Both the position numbers and the translations under genes were made by a program. The notes under the pieces were generated by a model. That model made no database searches. It was given only the letters and a program-made list of their open reading frames with translations, and was not told the origin of the DNA. Below are positions 1 through 9,702 of a stretch of DNA of 64,000 nt, in pieces (position 1 is the stretch's first letter; each line of letters begins with the position of its first letter). This DNA is from Rhizobium sp. Root483D2 (GTDB taxonomy: Bacteria > Pseudomonadota > Alphaproteobacteria > Rhizobiales > Rhizobiaceae). The DNA lies in contig NZ_LMFB01000001.1 in the NCBI RefSeq assembly GCF_001426685.1, forward strand, positions 247,985 to 311,984, read 5' to 3'.

Positions 1-1
1 C

Positions 2-124
2 TTCGACCGGGCCGATTGCCAGCGGCTGGTGAACCGGCTTGCGGCGTTGCGCGCCAGCGATGCCCATGCCGCGCCTATCCCCGAACTTTCCCAAACGCAC
101 AGCAACAAGGGTGGACTGCTATGA
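2..124 (+). CDS. exoL: 3' end of a glycosyltransferase gene, probably exoL (partial)
   Basis: Only the last 40 codons are in the window. The reading frame is open from the left edge, ends with TGA at 122-124, and overlaps the next start codon by ATGA. That translational coupling shows it belongs to the same operon as exoA. The visible tail has no catalytic motif, so the name rests on position: in the rhizobial succinoglycan operon the gene directly before exoA is exoL, which adds an early glucose of the octasaccharide repeat on the undecaprenyl carrier at the cytoplasmic face. Confidence 0.6.
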   Translation, partial: FDRADCQRLVNRLAALRASDAHAAPIPELSQTHSNKGGLL

Positions 125-1119
125 ACCCCGATGATTTGAAGCATGCCCGCAGCCTGATCGTCATTCCCTGCCTGAACGAGGCCAAATATATCGAAGCCCT
201 GATCATCAAGCTGGGCGGCGCGATGCGCGATCTCAGTGCCGATCTGGTCGTGGTCGATGGCGGCAGCACCGACGGCACGCGCGAGATCGTCGAGCGGATC
301 GCCACCGTCAACCCGAAAGTGCGGTTGCTCGGCAATCCGAAGAGGATTCAGAGCGCTGCCGTCAATCTGGCGGTCGGAACGCTCGGCGCTGACTATGAAT
401 ACATGATCCGCATCGATGCGCACGGCGAATATCCCGACGACTATTGCCAACGCCTGATGGAAGACGCCATCGCGACCGGCGCGGATTCGATTGTGGTTGC
501 CATGCAGACCGTCGGTTTCAGCACGTTCCAGAAAGCCACGGCCTATGCGCAGAATTCCAAGCTCGGCAATGGCGGCTCCAAGCATCGCACCGGCTCCGCC
601 GGCCATTGGGCCGATCACGGCCATCATGCGCTGATGCGGATTGCCGCGTTTCAGGCGGTTGGCGGCTACGACGAGATGTTCAGCCATAACGAGGACGCCG
701 AGTTTGACTACCGTCTCAACAAGGCCGGCTACCGGATCTGGATGACCGACAAGACCAGCATGATCTACTATCCGCGCAGCACCGCGCGCACGCTGTTCCG
801 CCAATATTTCGGCTATGGCCGCGGCCGGGCGAAAAACTTTCTGAAACATCGCGCCATGCCGAGCATCCGCCAGATGCTGCCGCTTGCCGTCGTTCCGGTC
901 GCCGTGGGGGCGCTGCTTGCCATCGTCAGCTGGGCCGCAGTCATCCCGTTTGGCGTTTGGGCCATCGCCTGCCTTGGCTACGGCGTGTGGATGGCGGTGG
1001 GGGAAAAGAACCCCTACGGACCGCTGGCTGCCGTCTCTGCCATGGTGATGCATTTTGCCTGGTCGGCCGGCTTCTGGCGCGAACTGCTCGATTTCCGTAA
1101 CCGCCGGGCTGCCTCATGA
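121..1119 (+). CDS. exoA: ExoA-like succinoglycan glucosyltransferase (GT2)
   Basis: A 332-residue family 2 glycosyltransferase. The start at 121 is chosen because it overlaps the stop of the previous gene (ATGA); a longer frame opens at 16 but lies inside that gene. The N-terminus has the GT-A pattern: IPCLNEAKYI near residue 20, VVDGGSTDGT for nucleotide-sugar binding, and IRIDAHGEYP as the metal-binding region. The C-terminus has hydrophobic segments (about residues 260-325), so it should sit on the inner membrane. ExoA of Sinorhizobium adds the second sugar (beta-1,3 glucose) of the succinoglycan repeat. The exoL-A-M-O-N-P order supports this assignment. Confidence 0.88.
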   Translation: MNPDDLKHARSLIVIPCLNEAKYIEALIIKLGGAMRDLSADLVVVDGGSTDGTREIVERIATVNPKVRLLGNPKRIQSAAVNLAVGTLGADYEYMIRIDAHGEYPDDYCQRLMEDAIATGADSIVVAMQTVGFSTFQKATAYAQNSKLGNGGSKHRTGSAGHWADHGHHALMRIAAFQAVGGYDEMFSHNEDAEFDYRLNKAGYRIWMTDKTSMIYYPRSTARTLFRQYFGYGRGRAKNFLKHRAMPSIRQMLPLAVVPVAVGALLAIVSWAAVIPFGVWAIACLGYGVWMAVGEKNPYGPLAAVSAMVMHFAWSAGFWRELLDFRNRRAAS

Positions 1120-2051
1120 GGACTGGCATGGATCGCACCCGTATCGATATCGGCGTCTGCACCTACCGGCGCCCGGAGCTGGAACAGACGCTGCGCTCGC
1201 TGGCAAAGCTGAACGTTCCCGGTAATGTGGATATCCGCATCATCGTTGCCGATAATGACGACACCCCGAGCGCCAAAGGCTGCGTGGACAGTTTGCGCGC
1301 TTTCGTGCCGCACGGCATCGTCTACGTGCATTGCCCGTCGTCCAATATCTCGATTGCCCGCAATGCCTGCCTCGACAATGCCACGGGAGATTTCCTGGCC
1401 TTTATCGACGACGACGAGACGGCGAGCAAGGACTGGATCACTGAGCTGATCGGGACGGCACAGGCAACCGCTGCCGATGCGGTGCTCGGCCCGGTCAAGG
1501 CGATCTATGCACGCGAGGCGCCGGGCTGGATGCAGCGTGGTGACTTTCACTCGACATTCCCGGTCTGGGTCGGCGAGCGGATCATCACCGGCTATACCTG
1601 CAATGTGCTTCTGCGGCTGGCCGCTCCTTCGCTGGCCGGGCGGCGCTTCAGTCTGGCGCTTGGCCGCAGCGGGGGCGAGGACACCGAGTTCTTTACCCAT
1701 ATGCACCGGATGGGTGGACAGATTGCCTATGCGCCGCAGGCCTGGGTCGAAGAGCCTGTGCCGGCCACACGCGCCGCCTTTTCCTGGCTTGCCAAACGCA
1801 AGTTCCGGTTCGGCCAGACCCATGGCCGGTTGCTCGATGCCGGGACGGGTATTCCCGGCAAGATCCGCCCGCTCACGCTCGCTGCGGCCAAATGTGGCGT
1901 CTGTGCGCTGGCCGCCGCCCTCTTCTTTTTTTCGCCCGTTCGCCGCAACCGCTATTTCCTGCGCGCGTGCCTGCATGCCGGCGCCGTCGTCGGGCTCCTC
2001 GGCATCCGCGAGATCGAGCAGTATGGCGCAGCTAAAGCAAGGACGTCCTGA
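1116..2051 (+). CDS. exoM: ExoM-like succinoglycan glucosyltransferase (GT2)
   Basis: A family 2 glycosyltransferase of 311 codons whose ATG overlaps the exoA stop (ATGA at 1116-1119); a second ATG at 1128 could also serve. Visible motifs are GVCTYRRPELEQTLRSL at the N-terminus, the IIVADNDDTP nucleotide-binding strand, and FIDDDETASKDW as the DxD metal site. A hydrophobic stretch near residues 250-270 (GVCALAAALFFFSP) suggests membrane association. In the family ExoM adds the fourth sugar (beta-1,4 glucose) of the repeat unit. It overlaps exoO by one base (TGATG), so translation is coupled. Confidence 0.88.
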   Translation: MRTGMDRTRIDIGVCTYRRPELEQTLRSLAKLNVPGNVDIRIIVADNDDTPSAKGCVDSLRAFVPHGIVYVHCPSSNISIARNACLDNATGDFLAFIDDDETASKDWITELIGTAQATAADAVLGPVKAIYAREAPGWMQRGDFHSTFPVWVGERIITGYTCNVLLRLAAPSLAGRRFSLALGRSGGEDTEFFTHMHRMGGQIAYAPQAWVEEPVPATRAAFSWLAKRKFRFGQTHGRLLDAGTGIPGKIRPLTLAAAKCGVCALAAALFFFSPVRRNRYFLRACLHAGAVVGLLGIREIEQYGAAKARTS

Positions 2052-3070
2052 TGCAACAGCAGCAACCACAGGCAACGTTCATCATCGCCGCATTCAAGGC
2101 GCAGGACACGATCGAGCGCGCCATTGACAGCGCGCTTGCCCAGACCGGCGTCAATGTCGAGATTATCGTCATCGACGACTGCTCGCCGGATGACACCGCC
2201 TCGATCGTCGATGCCTATACCGATCCACGCGTCAGGCTGATCCGGCTCGACAAGAACCGTGGCCCCGGTGGGGCGCGCAATGCCGGGCTTGCGGCTGCGC
2301 GCGGCGACTGGATCGTCATTCTGGATTCCGACGATGCGGTATCACCGGATCGCACGGCGCGGATGATCGCGCGGGCGAAAGCCTCGAACGCTCAGATCGT
2401 CGTCGATAATGTCGATGTCGTGCCGCTGGACGGGCCGGTCAGGCGGATGTTCGACGCGGCGCATCTGGCAGCGCTTGAAACCTTGACGCTTCCAGCCTTC
2501 ATCGGCTCAAACGTGCTGTTCAAGTCCGAGCATAATTATGGCTATATGAAGCCGGTCTTCGAGCGCCGCCTGCTTGAGGAGCACGGGTTGAGCTTTGACG
2601 AAAGCCTGCCGATCGGCGAGGACTACCTGCTTTTGGCTTCGGCCCTGGCGAAGGGCGGACGCTGCGCCGTCGATCCTGCCGCCGGTTATACCTATTACAT
2701 CCGCAGCGGATCGATCTCGCGCGTGCTGAAGCTGCATCAGGTCGATGCGATGCTGGCTGCGGACGCCGCATTCCTGAAGAACCACCGGTTGGATGCGGCA
2801 TCGATCGCGGCACAGAGCGAGCGTCACCGCAGCATGGAAGATGCGCGCGCCTTCATCATCCTGGTCGATCAGATCAAGGCAGGCTCCCTGTCCGGCGCGG
2901 TGAAGACCGCGTGGAAAAATCCGGCGGCAGTCCGGCATCTGCGCATGCCCATTGCCGTCAGACTGCGGCGCCTGATCGCGCCGTTCACTGTTCTTCAGCC
3001 GTTCGGTTCCCCGCCGAAAAGGATGAATGGAACCACCCTGGGCAACCGCCCGCACAAGAGCAAAGGATAG
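2051..3070 (+). CDS. exoO: ExoO-like succinoglycan glucosyltransferase (GT2)
   Basis: A 339-residue family 2 glycosyltransferase starting at the ATG that shares one base with the exoM stop. The sequence shows [37 protein letters not shown] and the [10 protein letters not shown] acceptor/metal motif, a normal GT-A core in the first 120 residues. The C-terminal half is less conserved and basic. By position and length this is ExoO, which attaches the fifth sugar by a beta-1,6 link and so begins the side chain of the succinoglycan octasaccharide. exoN follows after four bases. Confidence 0.88.
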   Translation: MQQQQPQATFIIAAFKAQDTIERAIDSALAQTGVNVEIIVIDDCSPDDTASIVDAYTDPRVRLIRLDKNRGPGGARNAGLAAARGDWIVILDSDDAVSPDRTARMIARAKASNAQIVVDNVDVVPLDGPVRRMFDAAHLAALETLTLPAFIGSNVLFKSEHNYGYMKPVFERRLLEEHGLSFDESLPIGEDYLLLASALAKGGRCAVDPAAGYTYYIRSGSISRVLKLHQVDAMLAADAAFLKNHRLDAASIAAQSERHRSMEDARAFIILVDQIKAGSLSGAVKTAWKNPAAVRHLRMPIAVRLRRLIAPFTVLQPFGSPPKRMNGTTLGNRPHKSKG

Positions 3071-3074
3071 TTCT

Positions 3075-3980
3075 ATGGCTCCTATCAGACCCGTTCGCAA
3101 AGCCGTTATTCCCGTTGCCGGCAACGGCACGCGGTTTTTGCCCGCGACCAAGGCCATGCCGAAGGAAATGCTGACCATCGTCGATAGACCGGTCGTGCAA
3201 TATGCCGTCGAGGAAGCCATGCAGGCCGGCATCGAGCATATCGTCTTCGTCACCGGCCGCAACAAGCAGGCGATCGAAGACCACTTCGACGATGTGCCGG
3301 AGCTGATCTCGTCCTTGACGCGCTCGGGCAAGGATGCCCAGCTTTCGGAACTGGCGCGCATGCTGCCGACCGCAGGCTCCGTCAGCTTCACCCGCCAGCA
3401 GGCGCCGCTTGGCCTTGGCCACGCGGTCTGGTGCGCCCGCGACCTGATCGGCGACGAGCCGTTTGCGCTGCTTTTGCCCGACATGATCTCCTACGGCGCG
3501 CGCGGCTGCATGGCAGGTTTGATGGACCTCTACAACGATGTCGGCGGCAATGTCGTCGCCGTCGAACAATGCGCCATCGAGGACACGCCGAAATACGGCA
3601 TCGTCGGCATGGGCGAGAAAACCCGGCACGGGTTCGAGGTGACCGCGATGGTGGAAAAGCCGCCGGTTGCCGAGGCACCGTCCACCTATTATCTCAACGG
3701 CCGCTATATCCTGCAGCCGGAAATCTTCTCGATTTTGGCGCATCAGCAGCGCGGCGCCGGCAACGAGATCCAGCTGACCGACGGCATGCTGCGCCTGTCG
3801 GCCGACCAGCCGTTCCACGCGCATCCCTATGAAGGCCGGACCTTTGATTGCGGCTCCAAGCAGGGCTTCATCGAGGCTAACGTCGCTTTCGCGCTGGCGC
3901 GGGCCGATATCGGCAATCTCGTGTTCGAATCCGTTCGCGAGATGATTCTGTCGCACGAGCAGGCCATGCGGGCTGCCTGA
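3075..3980 (+). CDS. exoN: UTP-glucose-1-phosphate uridylyltransferase
   Basis: A 301-residue GalU-type pyrophosphorylase that makes UDP-glucose from UTP and glucose-1-phosphate, the donor for the Exo glucosyltransferases encoded next to it. The start ATG at 3075 lies just after an AAAGGA ribosome site that overlaps the exoO stop; a frame from 3027 has no such site. The nucleotide-binding loop [19 protein letters not shown] is intact near the N-terminus, followed by the [10 protein letters not shown] and [14 protein letters not shown] segments typical of GalU/ExoN. The length matches the family. Cytoplasmic; fifth complete or partial gene of the exo operon in this window. Confidence 0.9.
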   Translation: MAPIRPVRKAVIPVAGNGTRFLPATKAMPKEMLTIVDRPVVQYAVEEAMQAGIEHIVFVTGRNKQAIEDHFDDVPELISSLTRSGKDAQLSELARMLPTAGSVSFTRQQAPLGLGHAVWCARDLIGDEPFALLLPDMISYGARGCMAGLMDLYNDVGGNVVAVEQCAIEDTPKYGIVGMGEKTRHGFEVTAMVEKPPVAEAPSTYYLNGRYILQPEIFSILAHQQRGAGNEIQLTDGMLRLSADQPFHAHPYEGRTFDCGSKQGFIEANVAFALARADIGNLVFESVREMILSHEQAMRAA

Positions 3981-4023
3981 AAAGCCTAGCTTCTCAACGG
4001 CTTGATGCCGTCAAAAAATCTGG

Positions 4024-4052
4024 TCTCACCCCTGCCGCCTTTTGGGGTGAGA
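4024..4052 (+). promoter_or_regulatory. Hairpin between exoN and exoP
   Basis: TCTCACCCC at 4024-4032 pairs perfectly with GGGGTGAGA at 4044-4052 around an 11-base loop. No T-run follows, so it is not a standard intrinsic terminator. It lies in the 109-base gap between exoN and exoP, the only sizeable gap among the exo genes here, and may set the expression of exoP relative to the upstream genes (attenuation or RNA stability). Function is inferred from position only. Confidence 0.4.
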
Positions 4053-4089
4053 ACCGGCCACACACATAGACCTGGAGACCAGACGGCCC

Positions 4090-6426
4090 ATGAATCAGAG
4101 ACCTCTTCCGTTGAACACAGTCCCATCGCTGAAAAGCGATGAGTCCGACACGTTCATCGATCTGAACCGGCTGACCGCAATCGCGCTTCGCCGTTCAAGG
4201 GTCGTGGCCGTCTGCGTTCTCCTCTGCTTCCTGCTCGGCGGGCTCTATCTCCTGTTTGCAACGCCGGTCTATACCTCGCAAACGCAGATCCTGCTTGACG
4301 AAAACCTGTCCAAATATGCGGAGGAAGCCCCCTCGCCGCAGAGCGCCCAGCAGGCCGACACCCAGCTTTCCAGCGCGGTCGAAATCCTGAAATCCGGCGA
4401 ATTGGCGCTGCGCGTCACCGATGCGGAAAATCTCGGTGATAACGAGACCGTTCTCAATCCGCCGCAATCCTTGATGTCGATGGTGAAAGGGGCGGTCAAA
4501 TCCGTGACCGGCCTCTTTGGTTCCCGGCCGGAAATTTCGGAAGCGGCAGCACGCAACGGCAAGCGGGAAACGGCCGCCGCCTATATCCAGCAAGGCCTGA
4601 CGGTCGAGCGGGTGGCACGCAGCTCGGTCGTTGCCGTTTCCTACAAATCGACCGATCCGAAATTGGCCGCGACCATTACCCGCGCCTATGCCAATGCCTA
4701 TCTGACCGACCAGCTGAACGCCAATTTCGATGCCACCGAGCGCGCTTCGGTCTGGCTGCAGGAACGCCTGACCGACCTTGGCCAGCGCGCCCAGGCGGCC
4801 TCGCTTGAGGCGGAGAAATTCAAGGCGGAAAACGGGCTCACGTCGACGCGCGGCGAGTTGATGTCGGAACAGCAGCTCTCCGACCTCAACAGCCAGCTGA
4901 TCGTGGCGCAGGCCGATAGCGCCAGCGCGTCGGCACGCTACAACCAGTTTCAATCGATCATCGACCAGGGCGCTGAAAACGCCGTCAACAATGCAACGAT
5001 TTCGTCCAACCAGACCGACAATTCGGTCATCCAGGATTTGCGCACGCGCTACCTTGCCGTCAGCAAGCGCGAACAGGCCGTGACCCAGAATTTCAGCGCC
5101 GAGCACCCCCAGGCCGTGAGTCTAAGAGCGGAAAAGACGGAACTGGCCGGCCAGATCTTCAGGGAGCTGCAGCAGATCACCGGCAGCTACCGCAACGAAA
5201 TGGAAGTCGCCAAATCGCGCGAGGCATCGCTGCGCAAGAGCATCGAGGGCGTGGTCGGCAACAATTCGCAGGCCAACCGGTCGCTGGTCCAGCTGCGCGG
5301 GCTGGAACAGCGGGCGACGGCGCTAAAGACGCTCTACGAATCCTATCTCGGACGCTTCGAAGAGGCCGCCCAGCAGCGCTCGTTCCCGATCGCAAAGGCC
5401 CGCATCATTTCGGATGCCGGCGTTCCCGTGTCGCCCTCCAGCCCGAAGCGGACGATGGTGCTGGCGCTGTCCATCGTGCTCGGCTTCATGCTGGGTGCCG
5501 TCATTGCCGGCCTGCAGGAGTTTCGCGAGCGATTCTTCCGGCTGGAAGAAGATATCCGTTCCGTCCTTGGCCATAAATCGCTGGGCTACCTGCCGCTGAT
5601 CGGCAAGAAGACGGTGAGCATGTGGAGCAAGACGCGCGAGCGCCTTTCCAAACCGGAAGCGGACAAGGCCGGGCAGCCGCCGGAAGCCGACATGCCGCTG
5701 ACGCGCATGACCCGGATTGCCGTCGATGCGCCGCGATCGGCATTTGCCGAAACGCTGCGCAATGCCAAGCTGGCCAGCGACGTCATCCTGCAAGGCCGCC
5801 CCAACCGGGTGATCGGCGTCGTCTCGGCGCTGCCGGGCGAGGGCAAATCGACCATTGCCGCGAATTTTGCCGGGCTTCTGGCCGCCAGCGGCAAGCGGAC
5901 ATTGCTGATCGACGCCGATATCCGCAACCCGGCCATCAGCCGGATGATTTCGCCGGCGCCGAAAACCGGGCTGGTGGAAGCCGTTCTGGGTGAAGAGGAC
6001 TGGACCGCCGGCTTGAGGGTCGATCCGCAGACGCGGCTGGCAATCCTGCCGATCGCGCCGCGCGAACATCTCTACCACACCAACGAGCTGCTGGCCTCGC
6101 AGGGCATGGAAACCCTGATCGCCAATGCCCGCAAGAATTTCGATTATGTCATCGTCGATCTGGCACCGCTGGCGCCTGTCATCGACGCCAAGGCGTTTTC
6201 GCCCTTTGCCGACGGGTTCCTGATGGTGATCGAATGGGGCAAGACCCCTGCCCGCCTGGTCCGCGACGTGTTGAATTCCGATCCGCAATTCAACGCCAAG
6301 ATCCTCGGCGTGATGCTCAACAAGACTGATATGGACGAGCTTGGAAAATACAGCGATTTCGGCGCGGCGGAAAAATACCGCAAGAGCTATGAAAGCTACT
6401 ATATCGAGAAGCCGTTGAAGGCCTAG
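4090..6426 (+). CDS. exoP: ExoP polysaccharide co-polymerase / BY-kinase
   Basis: A 778-residue inner-membrane protein controlling succinoglycan polymerisation and chain length. The N-terminus has a first membrane segment (residues about 35-60), then a long periplasmic Wzz-type part with coiled-coil sequence (about 225-410) and a proline-rich patch (VSPSSPKRT) before the second membrane segment near 455-475. The cytoplasmic kinase part carries Walker A ALPGEGKS with K586, Walker A' LLIDADIRNP with D608 and D610, and Walker B VIVDLAP with D690. The last 20 residues hold a tyrosine cluster (KYRKSYESYY), the usual autophosphorylation tail of bacterial tyrosine kinases. Length matches Sinorhizobium ExoP. 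Confidence 0.92.
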   Translation: MNQRPLPLNTVPSLKSDESDTFIDLNRLTAIALRRSRVVAVCVLLCFLLGGLYLLFATPVYTSQTQILLDENLSKYAEEAPSPQSAQQADTQLSSAVEILKSGELALRVTDAENLGDNETVLNPPQSLMSMVKGAVKSVTGLFGSRPEISEAAARNGKRETAAAYIQQGLTVERVARSSVVAVSYKSTDPKLAATITRAYANAYLTDQLNANFDATERASVWLQERLTDLGQRAQAASLEAEKFKAENGLTSTRGELMSEQQLSDLNSQLIVAQADSASASARYNQFQSIIDQGAENAVNNATISSNQTDNSVIQDLRTRYLAVSKREQAVTQNFSAEHPQAVSLRAEKTELAGQIFRELQQITGSYRNEMEVAKSREASLRKSIEGVVGNNSQANRSLVQLRGLEQRATALKTLYESYLGRFEEAAQQRSFPIAKARIISDAGVPVSPSSPKRTMVLALSIVLGFMLGAVIAGLQEFRERFFRLEEDIRSVLGHKSLGYLPLIGKKTVSMWSKTRERLSKPEADKAGQPPEADMPLTRMTRIAVDAPRSAFAETLRNAKLASDVILQGRPNRVIGVVSALPGEGKSTIAANFAGLLAASGKRTLLIDADIRNPAISRMISPAPKTGLVEAVLGEEDWTAGLRVDPQTRLAILPIAPREHLYHTNELLASQGMETLIANARKNFDYVIVDLAPLAPVIDAKAFSPFADGFLMVIEWGKTPARLVRDVLNSDPQFNAKILGVMLNKTDMDELGKYSDFGAAEKYRKSYESYYIEKPLKA

Positions 6427-6457
6427 ATGTCGAAGGCCCAGATATGGGAGCTTCAAC

Positions 6458-6490
6458 GCCTGCGCTGACGATTTTTTCCTCAGCGCAGGC
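6458..6490. terminator. Hairpin between exoP and a convergent gene
   Basis: GCCTGCGCTGA at 6458-6468 pairs perfectly over 11 bases with TCAGCGCAGGC at 6480-6490; the loop contains six T residues. It lies 31 bases after the exoP stop and includes the stop codon of the small convergent gene, so it may end transcription from both sides. The T-run is inside the loop rather than after the stem, so it is not a textbook terminator. Confidence 0.5.
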
Positions 6491-6704
6491 CGGGCTGGCG
6501 CTCCGCGTCCAGCCGGAAGATGGCCACAAGCGCCATGAGTAGAACCACGGCCACGATGGCAAGGGCCGTGAGCGCATAGATCAACAGATATTCCACAAGG
6601 CACGGCAGGAACAGCAGCGCCCGGATCATAACCGGCTGAGACCGCGCCCAGCCACCCATGCCGTTTCTCATGTAGTTTTCGAAACGCTGCGTTATGCCCG
6701 ACAT
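6480..6704 (-). CDS. Small membrane protein, unknown function
   Basis: A 74-residue protein with one or two hydrophobic segments: MIRALLFLPCLVEYLLIYAL and ALAIVAVVLLMALVAIFRL (about residues 25-64), flanked by a basic N-terminal part and a short charged tail. That composition fits an inner-membrane miniprotein and is not what an antisense shadow of a GC-rich gene gives. It converges on exoP, and its stop codon falls in the shared hairpin at 6458-6490. No family is recognised. Its location suggests, but does not prove, a link to the exo genes. Confidence 0.6.
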   Translation of the reverse strand: MSGITQRFENYMRNGMGGWARSQPVMIRALLFLPCLVEYLLIYALTALAIVAVVLLMALVAIFRLDAERQPGLR

Positions 6705-6818
6705 GGGATGATGGCTCCATCAATCTTTACGCAAAATTTACCAAAGATGATGGTGCGGTGCAACCGATACAGGTGAGCGAAATCGCCTGATCACGGATGA
6801 TATAACGTAAGTTTATAC

Positions 6819-7808
6819 TTACATACCGATGACGCAGGCGCCGCCCGTCAATCCGGCACCTGCAGCCGTCAGCAGCAATTTCTCCCCGGATACGAATGGA
6901 GAGGCCTGATGGGCAAGCGAGAGCGACAGCGGAATCGTTGCTGCAGAGGAGTTTCCATAGGTTTCGATCGTGCGGACGGTTCGTTCAGGCGTAATGCCCA
7001 GATCGCTGCAGACGGTAACGAATATCCGGGCGTTGGCCTGATGCGGAATGAACCGGTCGATCTCCATGGCGCCGATCTCTGCATGGTCCAGAGCCCGGCG
7101 GGCGCAATCGCTCATCATCCGGACAGCCTGGGTGAACATGCCGCGCCCGTCGCGCATCGTCATCAGGCAATCTTCGGCCGCCATACCGGCAGCAAAGGGA
7201 CGACTGCTGCCGCCGGCGGGGATTGAAATCAGGTCATAGCGGCTGCCGTCCGAGGCGAGATCGACGCCCAGCAATCCGGTATCCTCGTCTTCGGACGGCA
7301 TGAGCACGACCGCGCCGGCCGCGTCGGCGAACAGGACCGAGCTTGCCCGCTCGGCGGGGTTGATGCGGCGGCTCAGAATATTGGCGGCAACCACCAGCAC
7401 CGGCCGCCCTTGCGTGCGCACGAAACCATCGGCGAGCGTCAGGGCATAGAGAAAGCCGGAACAGGCCCCGGCGAGATCGACGGCACCGGAATTGGCCAAT
7501 CCGAGATGATGGGCGAGCAGCGGCGCAGACGGCGGAAGCAGATGATCCGGTGTCGAGGTGGCAAGCAGCGTCAGCGCGATGTCCGCACGATCGACGCCCG
7601 CATTGCCGATCGCCGCCTCCCCCGCCCGTGCCGCAAGCGCAGACAACGTATCGCAAGGCCCAGCCCAGTAGCGGCTCCGGATGCCGGTCCGGCGTTCGAT
7701 CCAGCCCGCCTCAAGACCGAGCCTCGCCTCGATCTCAGCATTTTCGACACAGCGCCCCGGCACGCTATGGCCAAAACCGGCAAGGCGGGAGGAACGCACG
7801 CGCCTCAC
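6819..7808 (-). CDS. bioZ: BioZ, KAS III-like enzyme starting pimeloyl-ACP synthesis
   Basis: A 329-residue beta-ketoacyl-ACP synthase III homologue and the last gene of the biotin operon. It has the thiolase fold signature with the catalytic Cys in [14 protein letters not shown], the His in [12 protein letters not shown] and the Asn in [13 protein letters not shown]. In rhizobia and Agrobacterium, BioZ replaces BioC/BioH and condenses a glutaryl thioester with malonyl-ACP to begin pimeloyl-ACP. The start overlaps the bioA stop by four bases. A housekeeping FabH is the alternative, but fusion to the operon favours BioZ. Confidence 0.9.
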   Translation of the reverse strand: MRRVRSSRLAGFGHSVPGRCVENAEIEARLGLEAGWIERRTGIRSRYWAGPCDTLSALAARAGEAAIGNAGVDRADIALTLLATSTPDHLLPPSAPLLAHHLGLANSGAVDLAGACSGFLYALTLADGFVRTQGRPVLVVAANILSRRINPAERASSVLFADAAGAVVLMPSEDEDTGLLGVDLASDGSRYDLISIPAGGSSRPFAAGMAAEDCLMTMRDGRGMFTQAVRMMSDCARRALDHAEIGAMEIDRFIPHQANARIFVTVCSDLGITPERTVRTIETYGNSSAATIPLSLSLAHQASPFVSGEKLLLTAAGAGLTGGACVIGM

Positions 7809-9070
7809 AGGCGTCCCCCCGTAAACCAGTCCGCTGCCTCGTCGATCGCATCATAGGCGCGGTCGAGGTCCCCTGCCGTCACGCAATAGGGCGGCATCAG
7901 ATAGATGATATTGCCGAGCGGCCGGATCAGCAGTTTTCTCTCGCGGAAGAACGCCCGGAGCTTTGGCCCGACATCCGCCAGATAGCCCGAGCTCTGCACC
8001 GTGAGATCCAGGGCGGTGATCGTGCCGATCCGTCGGACATTGCCAAAGCGGGGATCCGCCTCAAAGCGCGACAAACGTTCCGCCTGCATCGCCTCCAATG
8101 CGCCGATGCGTTCGCGCACCGGTTCGTTTTCCCAGACGGCCAGATTGGCGACGGCGGCGGCGCAGGCAATCGGATTGGCGGTATAGGAACTGGAATGAAA
8201 AAACGTCTTGCGGCGGTCGCCCGACAGATGCGCCTGGAAGATTTCGGCCGTGCAGAGGGTGGCGGCAAGCGGCAGGGCACCGCCGGTCAAGCCTTTGGAT
8301 GTGCACAGAATATCGGGCGCCACCCCGGCCTGTTCGCAGGCAAAGACGCTGCCGGTGCGGCCCCAGCCGGTCATCACCTCATCGGCGATCAGCAGCGTGC
8401 CATGCCGTTCGGCGATGCGTTTCAGCACGGCGAGGACGTCTGGTGAATAGATGAGCATGCCGCCCGCCCCAAGGATGAGCGGCTCGATCAGCAGGGCCGC
8501 GACATCGCCGGATGCGCAGAACCGCTCGAAAGCATCCAGCGTCTCCTGCTCATGGCCAGCATGCGGAAACGGCAGCCGGTCGACGCCAAAGAGCATCGGC
8601 TCATAGGCCGCGTTGAAGACGCCGCGTTGCCCGGCCGACATCGTTCCGATCGTGTCGCCGTGATAACCGTGTTCCAGAACGCAGATGCGCCGGCGCGGGG
8701 TGCCGGAATTGTGGAAGAAGCCGAACGCCATTTTCAGCGCGACCTCGACGCAGGTCGAGCCGCTGTCGGAATAAAACACATGCGCAAGCCCCGGCGGAGC
8801 GATCCGCAACAGGCCGTGCGCCAGCTCCTCGGCCGGTTCATGGGTATATTCGGCAAAAATGATCTGGTCGTAGCGGTCGCATGCGGCCTGGATGGCCGTC
8901 ATGATCGCTGGATGCCGGTGGCCATGCGTGATCACCCACCAGGAGGAGATGGCATCGAGAATGCGCGATCCGCCGTCATCGATCAGGCAGGCGCCGCCGG
9001 TCTCGACGATCCGCCGCATCGCCGGTTCGAGTGCATGCTGGGTGAAGGGGTGCCAGACGGGCGAGTTCAT
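7805..9070 (-). CDS. bioA: Adenosylmethionine-8-amino-7-oxononanoate aminotransferase
   Basis: A 421-residue class III aminotransferase that uses S-adenosylmethionine as amino donor to convert KAPA (8-amino-7-oxononanoate) to DAPA in biotin synthesis. Visible features are [14 protein letters not shown] near the N-terminus, the cofactor-binding region with [15 protein letters not shown], and the PLP lysine in [14 protein letters not shown]. Length is normal for BioA. It overlaps bioD upstream and bioZ downstream by four bases each, so the five bio genes should be one translationally coupled unit. Cytoplasmic. Confidence 0.94.
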   Translation of the reverse strand: MNSPVWHPFTQHALEPAMRRIVETGGACLIDDGGSRILDAISSWWVITHGHRHPAIMTAIQAACDRYDQIIFAEYTHEPAEELAHGLLRIAPPGLAHVFYSDSGSTCVEVALKMAFGFFHNSGTPRRRICVLEHGYHGDTIGTMSAGQRGVFNAAYEPMLFGVDRLPFPHAGHEQETLDAFERFCASGDVAALLIEPLILGAGGMLIYSPDVLAVLKRIAERHGTLLIADEVMTGWGRTGSVFACEQAGVAPDILCTSKGLTGGALPLAATLCTAEIFQAHLSGDRRKTFFHSSSYTANPIACAAAVANLAVWENEPVRERIGALEAMQAERLSRFEADPRFGNVRRIGTITALDLTVQSSGYLADVGPKLRAFFRERKLLIRPLGNIIYLMPPYCVTAGDLDRAYDAIDEAADWFTGGRL

Positions 9071-9702
9071 GGCGTGCTCCCGGTGAACGAGGACAGCGGG
9101 AAGTTTTCCCGAAAGGCCTGACTGAGGTTTTCCGGCGTCAACGGATCGAGACGTGGCAGGCGGCCGAGAATGCGCACCTGCCCCATCGCCGCGATGATCC
9201 GTTGGGTTTCCGTCTGTTCATCGCCGATGAAGGCAATGCCGAAAACCGGAATGGCGCGGTGGCGCAGTGCTTCGAGCGACAGCAGCGTGTGGTTGATCGT
9301 GCCGAGCCCGGTGCGGGCGCAAAGGATGACCGGGATCTGCCAGCGCGCGAAGACATCGGCAAAGACCTCCGTTTCCGTGAGCGGCACCAGCAAGCCGCCG
9401 GCACCCTCGATGACGAGCGGCGCGTCCGTCAAAGGTGGGGTCAATTTTGAGATGTCGATCGCCACATGATCGATCCGCGCGGCGAGATGCGGCGAAGCCG
9501 GCGTGCGCAAACGATAGGTTTCCGGGAAGATACGCTCTGGCGGCAGGCGGCCGAGCCGATGGACGGTCTGGCTGTCGGTCTCCTCGTCCAACCCTGATTG
9601 AACCGGTTTCCAGTAGGAACCGCCAAGTGCTGCCGCCAGGGCAGCCGAAAAGATCGTCTTGCCGATGCCGGTATCGGTGCCCGTCACCACGAAGCGCATC
9701 AT
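9067..9702 (-). CDS. bioD: Dethiobiotin synthetase
   Basis: A 211-residue ATP-dependent carboxylase that closes the ureido ring of dethiobiotin from DAPA and CO2. The P-loop GTDTGIGKT sits at residues about 7-15, followed by the substrate region [16 protein letters not shown] and the Mg-binding part [14 protein letters not shown]. Length is close to the family norm. It overlaps bioF upstream and bioA downstream by ATGA-type junctions. Confidence 0.93.
   Translation of the reverse strand: MMRFVVTGTDTGIGKTIFSAALAAALGGSYWKPVQSGLDEETDSQTVHRLGRLPPERIFPETYRLRTPASPHLAARIDHVAIDISKLTPPLTDAPLVIEGAGGLLVPLTETEVFADVFARWQIPVILCARTGLGTINHTLLSLEALRHRAIPVFGIAFIGDEQTETQRIIAAMGQVRILGRLPRLDPLTPENLSQAFRENFPLSSFTGSTP

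Noticed and set aside
5323..6723. Antisense frame across the exoP kinase domain
   Set aside because: Shadow of exoP; its only credible part is the separate small membrane protein at 6480-6704, in another frame.
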